64,000 nt of DNA from Terribacillus aidingensis (GCF_040703035.1 NZ_CP159996.1:1088001-1152000); one strand, 5' to 3'. Positions 16,209 to 24,479 are shown, numbered from the stretch's first letter. The notes: a model not told the origin generated them from the sequence alone. Numbers and translations are program-made.

Positions 16209-16569
16209 TGACCTTCACCTCGTTTTGATGAGCAAGCGCAATCTCCATGATTTGTTTGATATGATCATCGTCTAAAGAATAAAAAGCGAGCTTTCCTTCT
16301 TTTCTATACTTAACAATTCCTTGCTTATGAAGAGTCCGTAAATGATGGGATGCATTAGCAACAGTAATACCCAAGACATTGGCAATGTCGCAAACGCAAA
16401 GTTCGTCATCTTGGCATAATATATAAGTGATTTTAGCTCGATTTTCGTCAGAAATAGCTTTCAACATTTGAGCAACATTTAGGATATTGACTGACTGCAA
16501 ATCCTCTTGTATACGGTTTACCTTCTTCTTGTCATAACAATATATCTCACAAGTATCCTTCTTACTCAC
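16201..16569 (-). CDS. cadC: ArsR/SmtB-family metal-responsive repressor
   Basis: A 122-residue protein with N-terminal cysteines in [11 protein letters not shown] and ELCVCD in the recognition-helix region, the Cys4 site of CadC from plasmid pI258, with exactly its length. Cd, Pb or Zn binding releases it from DNA. The start is the GTG at 16569 after GGAG; a GTG three codons earlier is also open. It is cotranscribed with cadA. Two inverted repeats of ATTCAAGT type upstream are the probable operator. Confidence 0.92.
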   Translation of the reverse strand: MSKKDTCEIYCYDKKKVNRIQEDLQSVNILNVAQMLKAISDENRAKITYILCQDDELCVCDIANVLGITVANASHHLRTLHKQGIVKYRKEGKLAFYSLDDDHIKQIMEIALAHQNEVKVSV

Positions 16570-16586
16570 AAGTATCACTCCATTTC

Positions 16587-16605
16587 ATTCAAGTATCCAT
16601 TTGAT
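16587..16605. promoter_or_regulatory. Imperfect cad operator overlapping the -10 region
   Basis: ATTCAAGTATCCATTTGAT, a relative of the perfect repeat at 16631, directly downstream of a minus-strand TATAAT (16605-16610). A repressor here would block transcription start of cadCA. Confidence 0.45.
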
Positions 16606-16630
16606 TATAGTCTAACTTAATTTGTATTTT

Positions 16631-16650
16631 ATTCAAGTGGATACTTGAAT
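16631..16650. promoter_or_regulatory. cad operator, perfect inverted repeat
   Basis: ATTCAAGT-GGAT-ACTTGAAT, an 8-4-8 repeat like the known cadO sites bound by CadC. It lies about 60 bases upstream of cadC. Confidence 0.65.
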
Positions 16651-16691
16651 GTTACGCATTAATTTTCAGATAAGTTGCATATTTTGGTTGT

Positions 16692-16746
16692 ATATCAAAA
16701 AAAGTTGATGTATTATCTGTTTATAAACATCAAGAAAATTTGATGT
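16692..16746 (+). promoter_or_regulatory. Two ArsR-type operators
   Basis: ATATCAA-N6-TTGATGT (16692-16711) and ACATCAA-N6-TTGATGT (16727-16746) share the ATCAA-N6-TTGAT design of ArsR sites and flank a TATTAT box. The second ends 14 bases before the ArsR start codon. They differ from the cad repeat, so the two divergent units are probably read by two different repressors. Confidence 0.55.
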
Positions 16747-16760
16747 AAGGTGGTGACGTT

Positions 16761-17093
16761 GTGGAAACAAAGGAACTTGTACTAAGTGATTATCAGGGAA
16801 TATTCAAAGCTTTAGCGGATACGAAGCGTTTAGAGCTACTCCAGTTATTATCTAAATCACCAGAGGAACCTATTTGTGTTTGTGACCTTACTGAATCTAT
16901 GGAAATGGCTCAGTCTAAACTTTCTTATCATTTAAAGATTCTTCTCGACGCTGACTTAATTACGAAAGAAAAGCGTGGTACGTGGAATTATTATGGATTA
17001 AATCCATCTATGTTGAACCACATACTTTCGGAAGAACTTTGCTGCTTATTCAGAGGTCCAGCGGTAAAAGCAGAGAAATGCTGTACTAACTAA
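16761..17093 (+). CDS. arsR: ArsR-family repressor, probably As(III)/organoarsenical responsive
   Basis: A 110-residue winged-helix repressor with PICVCDL in the DNA-binding helix and a Cys-rich C-terminus (ELCCLF, EKCCTN). The CVC pair plus extra Cys is typical of arsenite-sensing ArsR proteins. It starts at GTG 16761 after AAGGTGG, divergent from cadCA, and leads an operon with a flavoprotein, an ArsN1-like acetyltransferase and a small protein. The inducer is inferred from the neighbours and not from a proven site. Confidence 0.8.
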   Translation: METKELVLSDYQGIFKALADTKRLELLQLLSKSPEEPICVCDLTESMEMAQSKLSYHLKILLDADLITKEKRGTWNYYGLNPSMLNHILSEELCCLFRGPAVKAEKCCTN

Positions 17094-17112
17094 ATGAAAG
17101 GGGTGGAGTAAT

Positions 17113-18381
17113 ATGAGCAATCAATTACCTGTAGTAATTATTGGTGCTGGTCCGGTAGGCTTAGCGGCTGCGGCACATTTAGTGAAATATGATTTACCTT
17201 TTGTGATTTTGGAAAAAGGGGAAAGCGTAGGAAGCAACATTCTAGAATGGGGCCACGTTCAACTATTTTCTCCTTGGGAGTACAACACGAATCAAGCAGC
17301 AACGAAGCTATTATCTGAAACGGAATGGCAACATCCGGATAATGATAAGTTGCCAACTGGTAAAGAGTTAGTAAATGAATATCTAAAACCACTTTCACAG
17401 CTCCAAGTAATGCAAGATAATATACGCTTTAATTCCGAGGTTATTGCTGTAACTAAGGATGGTGCGGATAAATTGAAGTCTGATAACCGAAATGAACAAG
17501 CATTTGTTATCCATTATAAAAATGGTTCTAAATTAGAGAAGGTAAATGCTTCAGCAATTATAGATGCAAGCGGAACTTGGCAAAATTCGAATCCACCTTA
17601 TGCTGACGGTGTGTGGCTTGATTCGTCTATAAGAGATTCAGTACATACAAATATTCCGGCAGTGCAGCAGCAACCGGAAGTATTTATAAATAAGCATACT
17701 GTTGTGATTGGGTCTGGCCATTCTGCATTGAATACATTGCTGAACCTAGCGGAGCTGAAAGAAAATCATCCATCAACGAAGATATCTTGGATTCTTAGAA
17801 GAGAATCACCGGTATCTGCATTTGGGGGAGAGGAACAAGATCAACTTGCAGCTCGAGGTGCATTAGGATCAAGCGCACATAAGCTTGTGGAACAAGGCGT
17901 TATAGATGTATTCGCTCCGTTTAATGTAGAAGAGATTGATTATGACGGATCCAAATATACATTAAGCAGTAAGGAAGGAAATTTTATCTCTTCCGTTGAC
18001 GAAATTGTAGTTAATACAGGTGCGCGGCCAGATTTTAGTTTTCTTCGAGAAGTTCGGTACGTAATCGATCCAATTGTAGAGAGTACACCAGCATTAGCAC
18101 CGCTTATTGATCCAAACTTGCATAGCTGCGGAACGGTTCGCCCGCACGGTGAGGAAGAGTTGAGACACCCGGAAAAAAACTTCTACATTACCGGCGTTAA
18201 AAGCTATGGTAGAGCTCCTACATTCTTGCTGGCTACAGGATACGAGCAGGTAAGATCCATTGTCGCTTCTATTGCGGGTGACGTTGAATCAGCTAAGCAA
18301 GTGAAATTGAAACTTCCAGAAACGGGTGTATGTAAGACTAATATCGTTACTGCAAAACAACAAAGTTGCTGTGGGTGTTAA
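17113..18381 (+). CDS. FAD-dependent oxidoreductase of ars operons (ArsO-like)
   Basis: A 422-residue flavoprotein with an N-terminal FAD motif (VIIGAGPVGLAAAAHL), a second dinucleotide motif near residue 200 (VVIGSGHSALN), and the C-terminal ATGYEQVRS found in flavin monooxygenases. It ends in SCCGC, with a further TGVC before it; Cys tails of this kind are common in proteins of arsenic operons. ArsO-type monooxygenases lie next to arsR and are thought to oxidise or transform arsenicals. It is 19 bases after arsR and 4 bases before the acetyltransferase. The reaction is not proven by the sequence. Confidence 0.75.
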   Translation: MSNQLPVVIIGAGPVGLAAAAHLVKYDLPFVILEKGESVGSNILEWGHVQLFSPWEYNTNQAATKLLSETEWQHPDNDKLPTGKELVNEYLKPLSQLQVMQDNIRFNSEVIAVTKDGADKLKSDNRNEQAFVIHYKNGSKLEKVNASAIIDASGTWQNSNPPYADGVWLDSSIRDSVHTNIPAVQQQPEVFINKHTVVIGSGHSALNTLLNLAELKENHPSTKISWILRRESPVSAFGGEEQDQLAARGALGSSAHKLVEQGVIDVFAPFNVEEIDYDGSKYTLSSKEGNFISSVDEIVVNTGARPDFSFLREVRYVIDPIVESTPALAPLIDPNLHSCGTVRPHGEEELRHPEKNFYITGVKSYGRAPTFLLATGYEQVRSIVASIAGDVESAKQVKLKLPETGVCKTNIVTAKQQSCCGC

Positions 18382-18385
18382 GGCA

Positions 18386-18868
18386 ATGAAAGCAGCTCAC
18401 GTACGAGAATTAGATAAAAACGATTGGGAGCGCGTTAGGGACATTTACAAGATCGGTATAGATAGTGAAAACGCTACTTTTGAGACTGATGCTCCCGATT
18501 GGGATTATTGGAACAACAGCAAGTTGTCGTTTGGCAGACTGGTTGCAGAGATTGAGGAAAAGATAGCGGGTTGGGTAGCATTATCTCCTTATTCCTCTCG
18601 CCAAGTATATAGTGGTGTTGCAGAAGTTGGTATTTACGTTGATCCAGAATTCCAAGGTAATGGTATAGGGTCTGCATTGTTAGAAACAGTGCTTAGTGTT
18701 TGTGAGAAAGAAGGACTGTGGACTGTGCAGGCAAGTATTTTCCCTGAGAACGCTGCAAGTTTGGCACTGCATCAAAAGTTCGGTTTTCGTGTAGTCGGCA
18801 GGAGAGAGAAAATTGCTCAGTTAAATCATAAATGGAGAGACGTTATGTTACTGGAGAAGAGATTATGA
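18386..18868 (+). CDS. GNAT acetyltransferase, ArsN1/phosphinothricin-acetyltransferase type
   Basis: A 160-residue GNAT with the acetyl-CoA loop PEFQGNGIGSALL and the features of the PAT/Bar branch (SENATFETDAPDW, RVVGRREKIAQLN, WRDVMLLEKRL). ArsN1 enzymes of this branch sit in ars operons and acetylate the arsenic antibiotic arsinothricin; others inactivate phosphinothricin or methionine sulfoximine. The ars context favours ArsN1 (inference). Its ATG lies 4 bases after the flavoprotein stop, and its stop overlaps the next gene (ATGA). Confidence 0.75.
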   Translation: MKAAHVRELDKNDWERVRDIYKIGIDSENATFETDAPDWDYWNNSKLSFGRLVAEIEEKIAGWVALSPYSSRQVYSGVAEVGIYVDPEFQGNGIGSALLETVLSVCEKEGLWTVQASIFPENAASLALHQKFGFRVVGRREKIAQLNHKWRDVMLLEKRL

Positions 18869-19101
18869 TTATAAATAAAGGTGGAGTTTTAGGGGAAGAG
18901 TATTTTATTTCGTATCTTAAGCTTGTGAAGAACTCATTAAATTGCAGTAATGAAGAGGCGTACAATATTACTTTTTCACGGCTATTTAAGAATGATTCGG
19001 ATTCTTTAGGTGAGAAGAGTTACGATACTTTCCAAAGAGCATATAATCAATTTAAAAGAGATTTATTCATAACAGATACATTTATTAATGATAGATCATA
19101 A
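18865..19101 (+). CDS. Small protein coupled to the ars-type cassette
   Basis: A 78-residue protein starting at the ATGA overlap with the acetyltransferase stop. It is polar and probably helical, with one Cys (LNCSNEEAYNITFSRLF) and no membrane segment. I do not recognise a family. The coupling suggests it belongs to the operon; the terminator follows at once. Confidence 0.55.
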   Translation: MIINKGGVLGEEYFISYLKLVKNSLNCSNEEAYNITFSRLFKNDSDSLGEKSYDTFQRAYNQFKRDLFITDTFINDRS

Positions 19102-19130
19102 AGGCGATGTTAAAAAAACATTGCCTTTAT
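19101..19130 (+). terminator. Terminator of the ars-type operon
   Basis: AAGGCGATGTT and AACATTGCCTT form a stem around an A-rich loop, directly after the stop of the small protein. Confidence 0.75.
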
Positions 19131-19241
19131 GTGTATAAAAAAATGAGGCGAAATTACTTAACCACTAAGGCAAGTGTGTGTTAATCAGAATTTAAATTGC
19201 AACTTGCAACCATCTAAATATAATAGAGTAGAGGTAATTAT

Positions 19242-19530
19242 ATGGAAGATGTTAGAGAACTGATTCAAATGTTAACAACGACGTTTTGGACTTCTAAGTT
19301 GTTGTAACACAGGTGCATACGATATAAGCCCAATTCAAAGTCAGATATTATTTGAAATTGATCGTCAAAACACCTTCTATTCAGCAGATTGCAGAAACTC
19401 TTGGCACAGATATAAAAATACACTATTTGCGCCTGCAACAAAATGAGATTGGTAAGGGCTTTTTTTACTGAGTGCTACACCAGGCACTACCTTCATTAGT
19501 TGCTTTAAAGAAGTATGAAGTGAGTTATTA
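19242..19530 (+). pseudogene. Decayed MarR-family regulator
   Basis: An ATG with GTAGAGG upstream opens a reading that starts like a MarR protein (MEDVRELIQMLTTTFW) but stops after 22 codons. In other frames the expected continuation follows: YDISPIQSQILFEIDRQN, then PSIQQIAETLGTD (the HTH), then a tail with SATPGTT. At least two frameshifts separate these pieces. It was probably once a regulator of neighbouring cargo. Confidence 0.6.
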
Positions 19531-19535
19531 GTTTT

Positions 19536-20030
19536 TTATTTCAACACTTTATTTACTTTGTTGATATAAGTATCATAACTATCAATTAATAAGTCCACCT
19601 TCTGCTGCGTATCAAAGTGTACTTCTTTCATAGAATTTCTTAGATGCTGACTAAAATTCTCGTCGTTTACATCATTTCCATAACTACCCAGATGCTGTAG
19701 ACTGCCTAAACAATCATAATAAGATTCAAATAAAGAAAGTGGAATATCCTCATAAGATATTTCTTTTAATTTATTCACTGTCTCTTTTAAGTATTTACTT
19801 TCTACTTCAATAATCTCACTATAAAAATCATTTTCAGTAATATTTATCAGAACATACTTCGCTGAAATCAACTCTGGTCTTACAAGATAGTAAGTCCGAA
19901 TTTCTTTCTTGTGTTGATCAGTTAACTTACCTTTATGTTCATAGTGATACTTAAGTTTTGCATTTGACCAATTAACTACTAACGGAGTTATAGCTCCCGC
20001 AGTAAAGGTTAAAAGTGTACTCCATTCCAT
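19536..20030 (-). CDS. Hypothetical membrane-anchored protein
   Basis: A 164-residue protein with one N-terminal hydrophobic segment (LLTFTAGAITPLVVNW, about residues 5-20) and a helical, charged soluble part with likely coiled-coil stretches. The topology resembles small phage and island proteins that sit on the membrane. No enzyme motif is visible. It lies 72 bases downstream of the EcsC-family gene on the same strand and may share its transcript. Confidence 0.6.
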   Translation of the reverse strand: MEWSTLLTFTAGAITPLVVNWSNAKLKYHYEHKGKLTDQHKKEIRTYYLVRPELISAKYVLINITENDFYSEIIEVESKYLKETVNKLKEISYEDIPLSLFESYYDCLGSLQHLGSYGNDVNDENFSQHLRNSMKEVHFDTQQKVDLLIDSYDTYINKVNKVLK

Positions 20031-20102
20031 TTAAGTTATCCTTTCTTTTTATAGCGGCGGTTATGCTATTACATCTTTTCATATTTTAATTTGTAAACTA
20101 TA

Positions 20103-20924
20103 TTATTTTATATCTATAATTTTTCCGTTTTCTATGAGCCAACGTTCTTGGAAAGCTCTTTTTGCGGCATTAGATACTTCTTTCATAAACCAGGCATTAC
20201 TAGAGCTTCCAACTACAACGGATACCAAGGGTAGAATTTGCAGTGCTTTTCTCTTTGTTAAATTAATTCCTAACTTCTTGGCAATTTTTTTTATCATCAT
20301 AATTGTAGCTTCATCACTCAATCTATTATTTGCCGCTTTTTCACTAATCTTTTTCCAAGTTTCTTTAGCGATAGTAGTATGGATTGATTTCAACTTTGCT
20401 AAGGCAAGACTCTTTTCTCTTACAGAGTTTGAACCCGAAATAGATAAAATACCTAATGCAAATTGCTTCTCTTCCTCTGTCTTGCATTCAAATCCATAGC
20501 AGAGCCCAATCTTGTGAATAGTCCGCATAGCTAATGTCGTTACAGCGGGTATATCTACAACAGTCCCAAAAGCACCATATATGCCCGTTGCACCACCTTC
20601 AGCAGCTGCTATTCCTACTGCCCATCCTTGAACTTCATTTGCTAATTTATCGCAGATCTTTAGATCCACATATCGGAGGTCTTCTATAGAATTTAACTGT
20701 GATTTTCTAACAATTCCTTTAGTATCAGCTAAAAGTCTTCCTAACTCATTAGCCCCTTCTAAGGCACCTCGAATTGCTGCTTCAGGTATAACGGCATTAA
20801 TTACTGAGGCCACCGGAGCGGCTGCTTTACTCATAGCGTTTGAAATGACCCCAGGATTTGAATTCTTCCATTTTTTAATCTTTTTAACTTGTTCGGCTTC
20901 ATAATCATTCAACTCATTATCCAA
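20103..20924 (-). CDS. EcsC-family protein
   Basis: A 273-residue protein with the EcsC fold: a Gly/Ala-rich amphipathic middle (GIAAAEGGATGIYGAFGTVVDIPAV, shown here only in part by its GGATGIYGAFG core) followed by TLAMRTIHKIGLCYGF and a C-terminal repeat-like region ending in VVGSSSNAWFM. EcsC-family proteins associate with membranes; their activity is unknown. The B. subtilis namesake lies by the EcsAB transporter, but here no transporter is near, so this is a stand-alone island copy. Confidence 0.75.
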   Translation of the reverse strand: MDNELNDYEAEQVKKIKKWKNSNPGVISNAMSKAAAPVASVINAVIPEAAIRGALEGANELGRLLADTKGIVRKSQLNSIEDLRYVDLKICDKLANEVQGWAVGIAAAEGGATGIYGAFGTVVDIPAVTTLAMRTIHKIGLCYGFECKTEEEKQFALGILSISGSNSVREKSLALAKLKSIHTTIAKETWKKISEKAANNRLSDEATIMMIKKIAKKLGINLTKRKALQILPLVSVVVGSSSNAWFMKEVSNAAKRAFQERWLIENGKIIDIK

Positions 20925-21293
20925 AATATTAGACTCTATTTTCTTTATCCCCCTTTAGTACTATTAACTTAAGGTTAAACATAATTATTGGGTTGTTCAA
21001 TATTTTTTTAAAATACAGGATCTATTGTATATTTTGCTAGTTCTTTTATTTTAGAAGGAGTAGTAAATAAAGGACAAGGTAATGATTTTTAAAATCTTCT
21101 TCCAACTAATCCATATTATGTTTTCAATGTTTAGAGGTCTTAAATACTACTTATCAAGAAAATATGCTTACTTAAGTACCTGGACTAAAGGAGTGTTTTT
21201 ATTTTTGAATATTAAATTAATGGGAATGAATGGATAATTCTTATATAATTTTTAAGTACATAAGCAATAACCCAACATTGGAGGTTAGGCTGC
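20925..21293. other. Intergenic, AT-rich
   Basis: About 370 bases of AT-rich DNA between divergent genes. Promoters for both sides must lie here, but I see no convincing pair of boxes and no repeat. Confidence 0.5.
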
Positions 21294-21968
21294 GTGAGAA
21301 TAAATTTTGTTATTGTTCTTATTTTAACAACATTGATTATAGGAGGGTGCGGTGTGGGTGGCGATAATCAGTCAGTATCTCCTTCTGAAATGGATCCAAA
21401 TGAATTGCCGGATGTTCCTGCGTTTCAAGATGAATTTACTCGTGACTTTATACAAAGCACTGAGCCTGTAAAAGAAGAATACTACCATTTCCAATCCGGA
21501 TCGAACAGTTTTACAATGAATTTCCCCGAAAGAATGATAGTAGTTGATGAAAGTTACAGCTTAGGTCCTGATGATAGAAGTGAATATCTTGAGTTTTCAC
21601 ATCTAAAAGAAGATAAAGAGGAGATGGATATTCTCCCTGTGATAACTATGGATTATTACAACTTTATGAGCAGCGAAGAATCAAGTAAAGAAGGACTATC
21701 AGGGAAAATAGATGAAGAGCTTGAATTTAAACAGTTAGAAACAGAAGAAAATCTGAATATAGAATATGCTGATACTACTGAAGGACCTTATCCAGGTATT
21801 GCTGCTTTAGTTTGGAACAAGAATGATCAGCAAATACAGATATTCACAACCTTCATATGTAATGATGGCATTAATGAAGACCAGTGCAAGAAATTAATCG
21901 AGTCAGAGAAGGAAAAAACCCTAGAAATAATAAGTTCAATTCACTTTACGAAAGAAGAAAGTGAGTGA
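21294..21968 (+). CDS. Lipoprotein, first gene of a three-gene cassette
   Basis: A 224-residue protein with a signal peptide and lipobox (LIIGGC, Cys19), so it should be a surface lipoprotein. The mature part is acidic, with a PsbP/LpqN-like feel (FTMNFPERMIVVDES, near-C-terminal IISSIHF), and a possible disulfide pair near residues 190-203 (CNDGINEDQC). It starts at GTG 21294 after GGAGG. Its stop overlaps the hydrolase-like gene by eight bases, so the two are coupled. A lipoprotein next to a putative secreted enzyme could be immunity, anchor or chaperone (inference). Confidence 0.7.
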   Translation: MRINFVIVLILTTLIIGGCGVGGDNQSVSPSEMDPNELPDVPAFQDEFTRDFIQSTEPVKEEYYHFQSGSNSFTMNFPERMIVVDESYSLGPDDRSEYLEFSHLKEDKEEMDILPVITMDYYNFMSSEESSKEGLSGKIDEELEFKQLETEENLNIEYADTTEGPYPGIAALVWNKNDQQIQIFTTFICNDGINEDQCKKLIESEKEKTLEIISSIHFTKEESE

Positions 21969-23811
21969 TTTTATGTCTCTAGACAAAATCACTGCAACAG
22001 ATGTATGGATGCGGCTAGTAAATACAGAGTATGATGAGTTACCTTCTTCTCAACTTGAAGAGAAGTTTAAGTATATTTATCTTGAGGAAACAGGCGAGAT
22101 ATTCAATGGTGATTTAAAAATGTTTCACTCCTCTGAGTCTAAATCGGTTAATCCAGAAAAAACAGGATATGATGGAACAGCTCTTCTTATATCTGAGGGT
22201 GGAGAGGAAGAACTCTTCATAATTAATCAAGGAACTCAGTCAGATACACCAGTGGACTGGGCCTATAATATTAAAGGAGCTTTTTTAGGTCAAACAGTTG
22301 ACCAGGCGGAAGCTGCAAGAGAGTTCACCAGAGAAGCGAAAATACACTTTGATGTAGATGAAGACGTATCTGTGAATGCATTGGGGCATTCTCTAGGTAA
22401 TCAGAATGGTACTGTAACAGGTGTATCAGATGGAACTTTTGATGAGATATATGGTATTAACGGATTACAAATTTCCCCGTATTCACAATTTAGATATGAC
22501 CGTACATTTGCCAATGAAGTGAGAGAAGAGTTTAAAATAGTTGATTCTCAAGAGATTTACGAGATACCTAAAGAGGATTTAGTCAAATTCACAAAGGATT
22601 ATTTTGAGAATACAGGAGTTAAAATTAAACAAGTCATCTCCACAGACGACCCTCTCTATGGAATTACAGAAAAAGGCGGCTTAGTAGCACTAGGTGAGAT
22701 TGAATATCTTGATACAAACCCAGAATTAAGCGGCATTAAAACGATTATAGATGATATTCCGGATGATGTACTGAAAGAATTTATTGATTTAGGAGTCGTA
22801 TATGCTTCAGCCGATCAAAAAGGCGGCATTGCTGAAGTGCTGCGACAAACACTTGGAGTCAATTATGACTATATAAAAGATATAAATTCCTTACAAAGTC
22901 TTGGTCAATGGTATTTACTAAATCAGTCGGAAGTGGATGAAACACTAAAAGCAATCGATAGTAATCTCCCCCCACTAATAGATAAGCTTAACTTAATAAC
23001 CGACAATTCTGAGGTTATCTTTGGAAGACTTTTTGAAGAAGGCTATATAACGGAAGAACAAAAGAAAATTATGATTGATGAAATCTCAAAACTTGCACAA
23101 GAACTCGAGTACGTGCAGAATTCTCTGACTTACAATGTTAATACAGACGAAAAAGGCGGTTTCCTTGATAAGCTGACAGCTGATGGTGTTTTGGGAATGG
23201 TGATTTATAATCTCTATAATGCTTACAATGACGCAATGAAAAATATAAAAGATAGCGGGATTATGGATAGTTTGGCAAGTATAGTTGATAGCCACAGTAT
23301 TAACGAGTTATTAAATGCTCGTACTATTGGGAACAAAACTTACGTAGGTAAGGATGTTATCTATACTTCTGAAGGTGTAAATGGAGGAAAACCAATTAAG
23401 GTTAATATGTCTGCTGCACTAAGATTTTATAATGAAGGAATTGTTTCATTAGAAAACAAACTACAATATATCAATAATCTAGAAAAGACTGTCTATGAAG
23501 AGTTAACCCACATCTTTAATAGTAGAAGATCGAAAATCATTAGAGGAATTAGTAGCATTGAATCAAGTCCGCGAAGTTATGCAGCGATGTTAGAAGAACA
23601 CAAATATATGTTAATGAAAATAAAAGACGTGAGAATCATTGAGACTATACCGCGACTGAATATCTCGCATCTTGATGAAGATATAGAGCGGATGAAAAAG
23701 TCAGTTGCAACAGGCCGTGATTTCGTCGAGAGATATCGAAGTGCTATACTACAACTTTTTCGAGAAGAAGAAAATCTTTCAAAAATGTTTGATTTAGCGA
23801 GGGAGATATAA
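21961..23811 (+). CDS. Large protein with lipase-like (DUF6792-type) N-domain and helical C-domain
   Basis: A 616-residue protein without signal peptide or membrane helix. Residues about 8-300 look like an alpha/beta-hydrolase of the DUF6792 kind: YDGTALL and IINQGTQS precede DWAYNIKGAFLG, then NALGHSLGNQNGT with the nucleophile-elbow Ser144. A catalytic Asp/His pair is not obvious. Residues about 310-616 are mostly helical with coiled-coil stretches. It starts at GTG 21961 inside the lipoprotein gene, or at ATG 21973. It shares a TAATG overlap with the next gene. The lack of a Sec signal would fit type VII-like export or a cytoplasmic role; I cannot decide. Confidence 0.65.
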   Translation: MSDFMSLDKITATDVWMRLVNTEYDELPSSQLEEKFKYIYLEETGEIFNGDLKMFHSSESKSVNPEKTGYDGTALLISEGGEEELFIINQGTQSDTPVDWAYNIKGAFLGQTVDQAEAAREFTREAKIHFDVDEDVSVNALGHSLGNQNGTVTGVSDGTFDEIYGINGLQISPYSQFRYDRTFANEVREEFKIVDSQEIYEIPKEDLVKFTKDYFENTGVKIKQVISTDDPLYGITEKGGLVALGEIEYLDTNPELSGIKTIIDDIPDDVLKEFIDLGVVYASADQKGGIAEVLRQTLGVNYDYIKDINSLQSLGQWYLLNQSEVDETLKAIDSNLPPLIDKLNLITDNSEVIFGRLFEEGYITEEQKKIMIDEISKLAQELEYVQNSLTYNVNTDEKGGFLDKLTADGVLGMVIYNLYNAYNDAMKNIKDSGIMDSLASIVDSHSINELLNARTIGNKTYVGKDVIYTSEGVNGGKPIKVNMSAALRFYNEGIVSLENKLQYINNLEKTVYEELTHIFNSRRSKIIRGISSIESSPRSYAAMLEEHKYMLMKIKDVRIIETIPRLNISHLDEDIERMKKSVATGRDFVERYRSAILQLFREEENLSKMFDLAREI

Positions 23812-24149
23812 TGCCGGAGTTTACTGTAAAATTAACAAAACCCATAATCCCTGAAGAAGACTTTAGTTATTTAAGAGGCACACTCTCCCGACTTGCAGAA
23901 GAGATTTTTGCGGAGGATGAAAAGTTCCATTCTTTAGCTAATTCAATCCTTGTAAGTAAGGGGCAGCAAGGAAAGATCATAGATGCAGTACAAGCAGAGA
24001 ACTTTTTACGTCGTAGAGAAAATCTTGATATTGCTTCTATGTTTTCATTTAAGGTCATTGGTTTAGTGAATAGCTTCAATGAGCAAATAGATGAAATGAA
24101 CAAACCGTCTATTTTTGTAACATATAGCGACAGCGATGAAGCATCTTAA
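23811..24149 (+). CDS. Small helical protein, third gene of the cassette
   Basis: A 112-residue protein starting on the last base of the preceding stop. It has no signal peptide, Cys or membrane segment; the central part is helical (LSRLAEEIFAEDEKFHSLAN) and the C-terminus is acidic. Size and position resemble small partner proteins of secreted effectors, but it has no WXG motif. I do not recognise the family. Confidence 0.6.
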   Translation: MPEFTVKLTKPIIPEEDFSYLRGTLSRLAEEIFAEDEKFHSLANSILVSKGQQGKIIDAVQAENFLRRRENLDIASMFSFKVIGLVNSFNEQIDEMNKPSIFVTYSDSDEAS

Positions 24150-24327
24150 GTTTTAGTCGATACCTGTATTAGTTCTGTTTAGGGTTAATGACTAGTACAG
24201 GTGTATCTAAAGCTGTTTGCTAACGTCAATGCTAACGTAATTATTTTTTTGAGCTGATTTTAACGGAATTAATGGACTATATGGACAGAAAAACCCTTAA
24301 AATACGCTATTTACGCTTATAACAAAA

Positions 24328-24372
24328 TTGACAGGGTAGGGGTCGCTGGTTCTAGTCCAGTCGGAATCACTA
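24328..24372 (+). repeat. attR: diverged copy of the tRNA-Val 3' half
   Basis: 45 bases identical to 11250-11294 except TTCTAG for TTCAAG. There is no 5' half, so it is not a tRNA gene. It marks the right end of the island, 40 bases before an IS3-family element. Confidence 0.85.
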
Positions 24373-24479
24373 ACTAAAAACCTAGAGCCACAATTAGACT
24401 AACCTAGTTAAATGGGACATAAAAAAACACCCTTCAAGTGATACACTTAAAATAAGTGTCAATTTGGAGGGTATTTTTT

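Larger units (their letters stand above)
11250..24372. mobile_element. 13.1-kb genomic island integrated in tRNA-Val
   Basis: The 45-base 3' part of tRNA-Val (11250-11294) is repeated at 24328-24372 with one mismatch, in the same orientation. A tyrosine integrase pseudogene lies 106 bases inside the left end, pointing toward it. Between the ends are a small HTH regulator, a BcrC-like phosphatase, cadCA, an arsenic-type cassette, a MarR pseudogene, an EcsC-family protein and a lipoprotein/hydrolase cassette. No conjugation, replication or phage structural genes are visible, so it is an integrative element of the cargo-island type that now cannot excise by itself. The right half (19.5-24.3 kb) is visibly AT-richer than the left. 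Confidence 0.85.

Noticed and set aside
24328..24372. A second tRNA-Val gene
   Set aside because: Only the 3' half is present; there is no D arm or 5' acceptor strand. It is attR.
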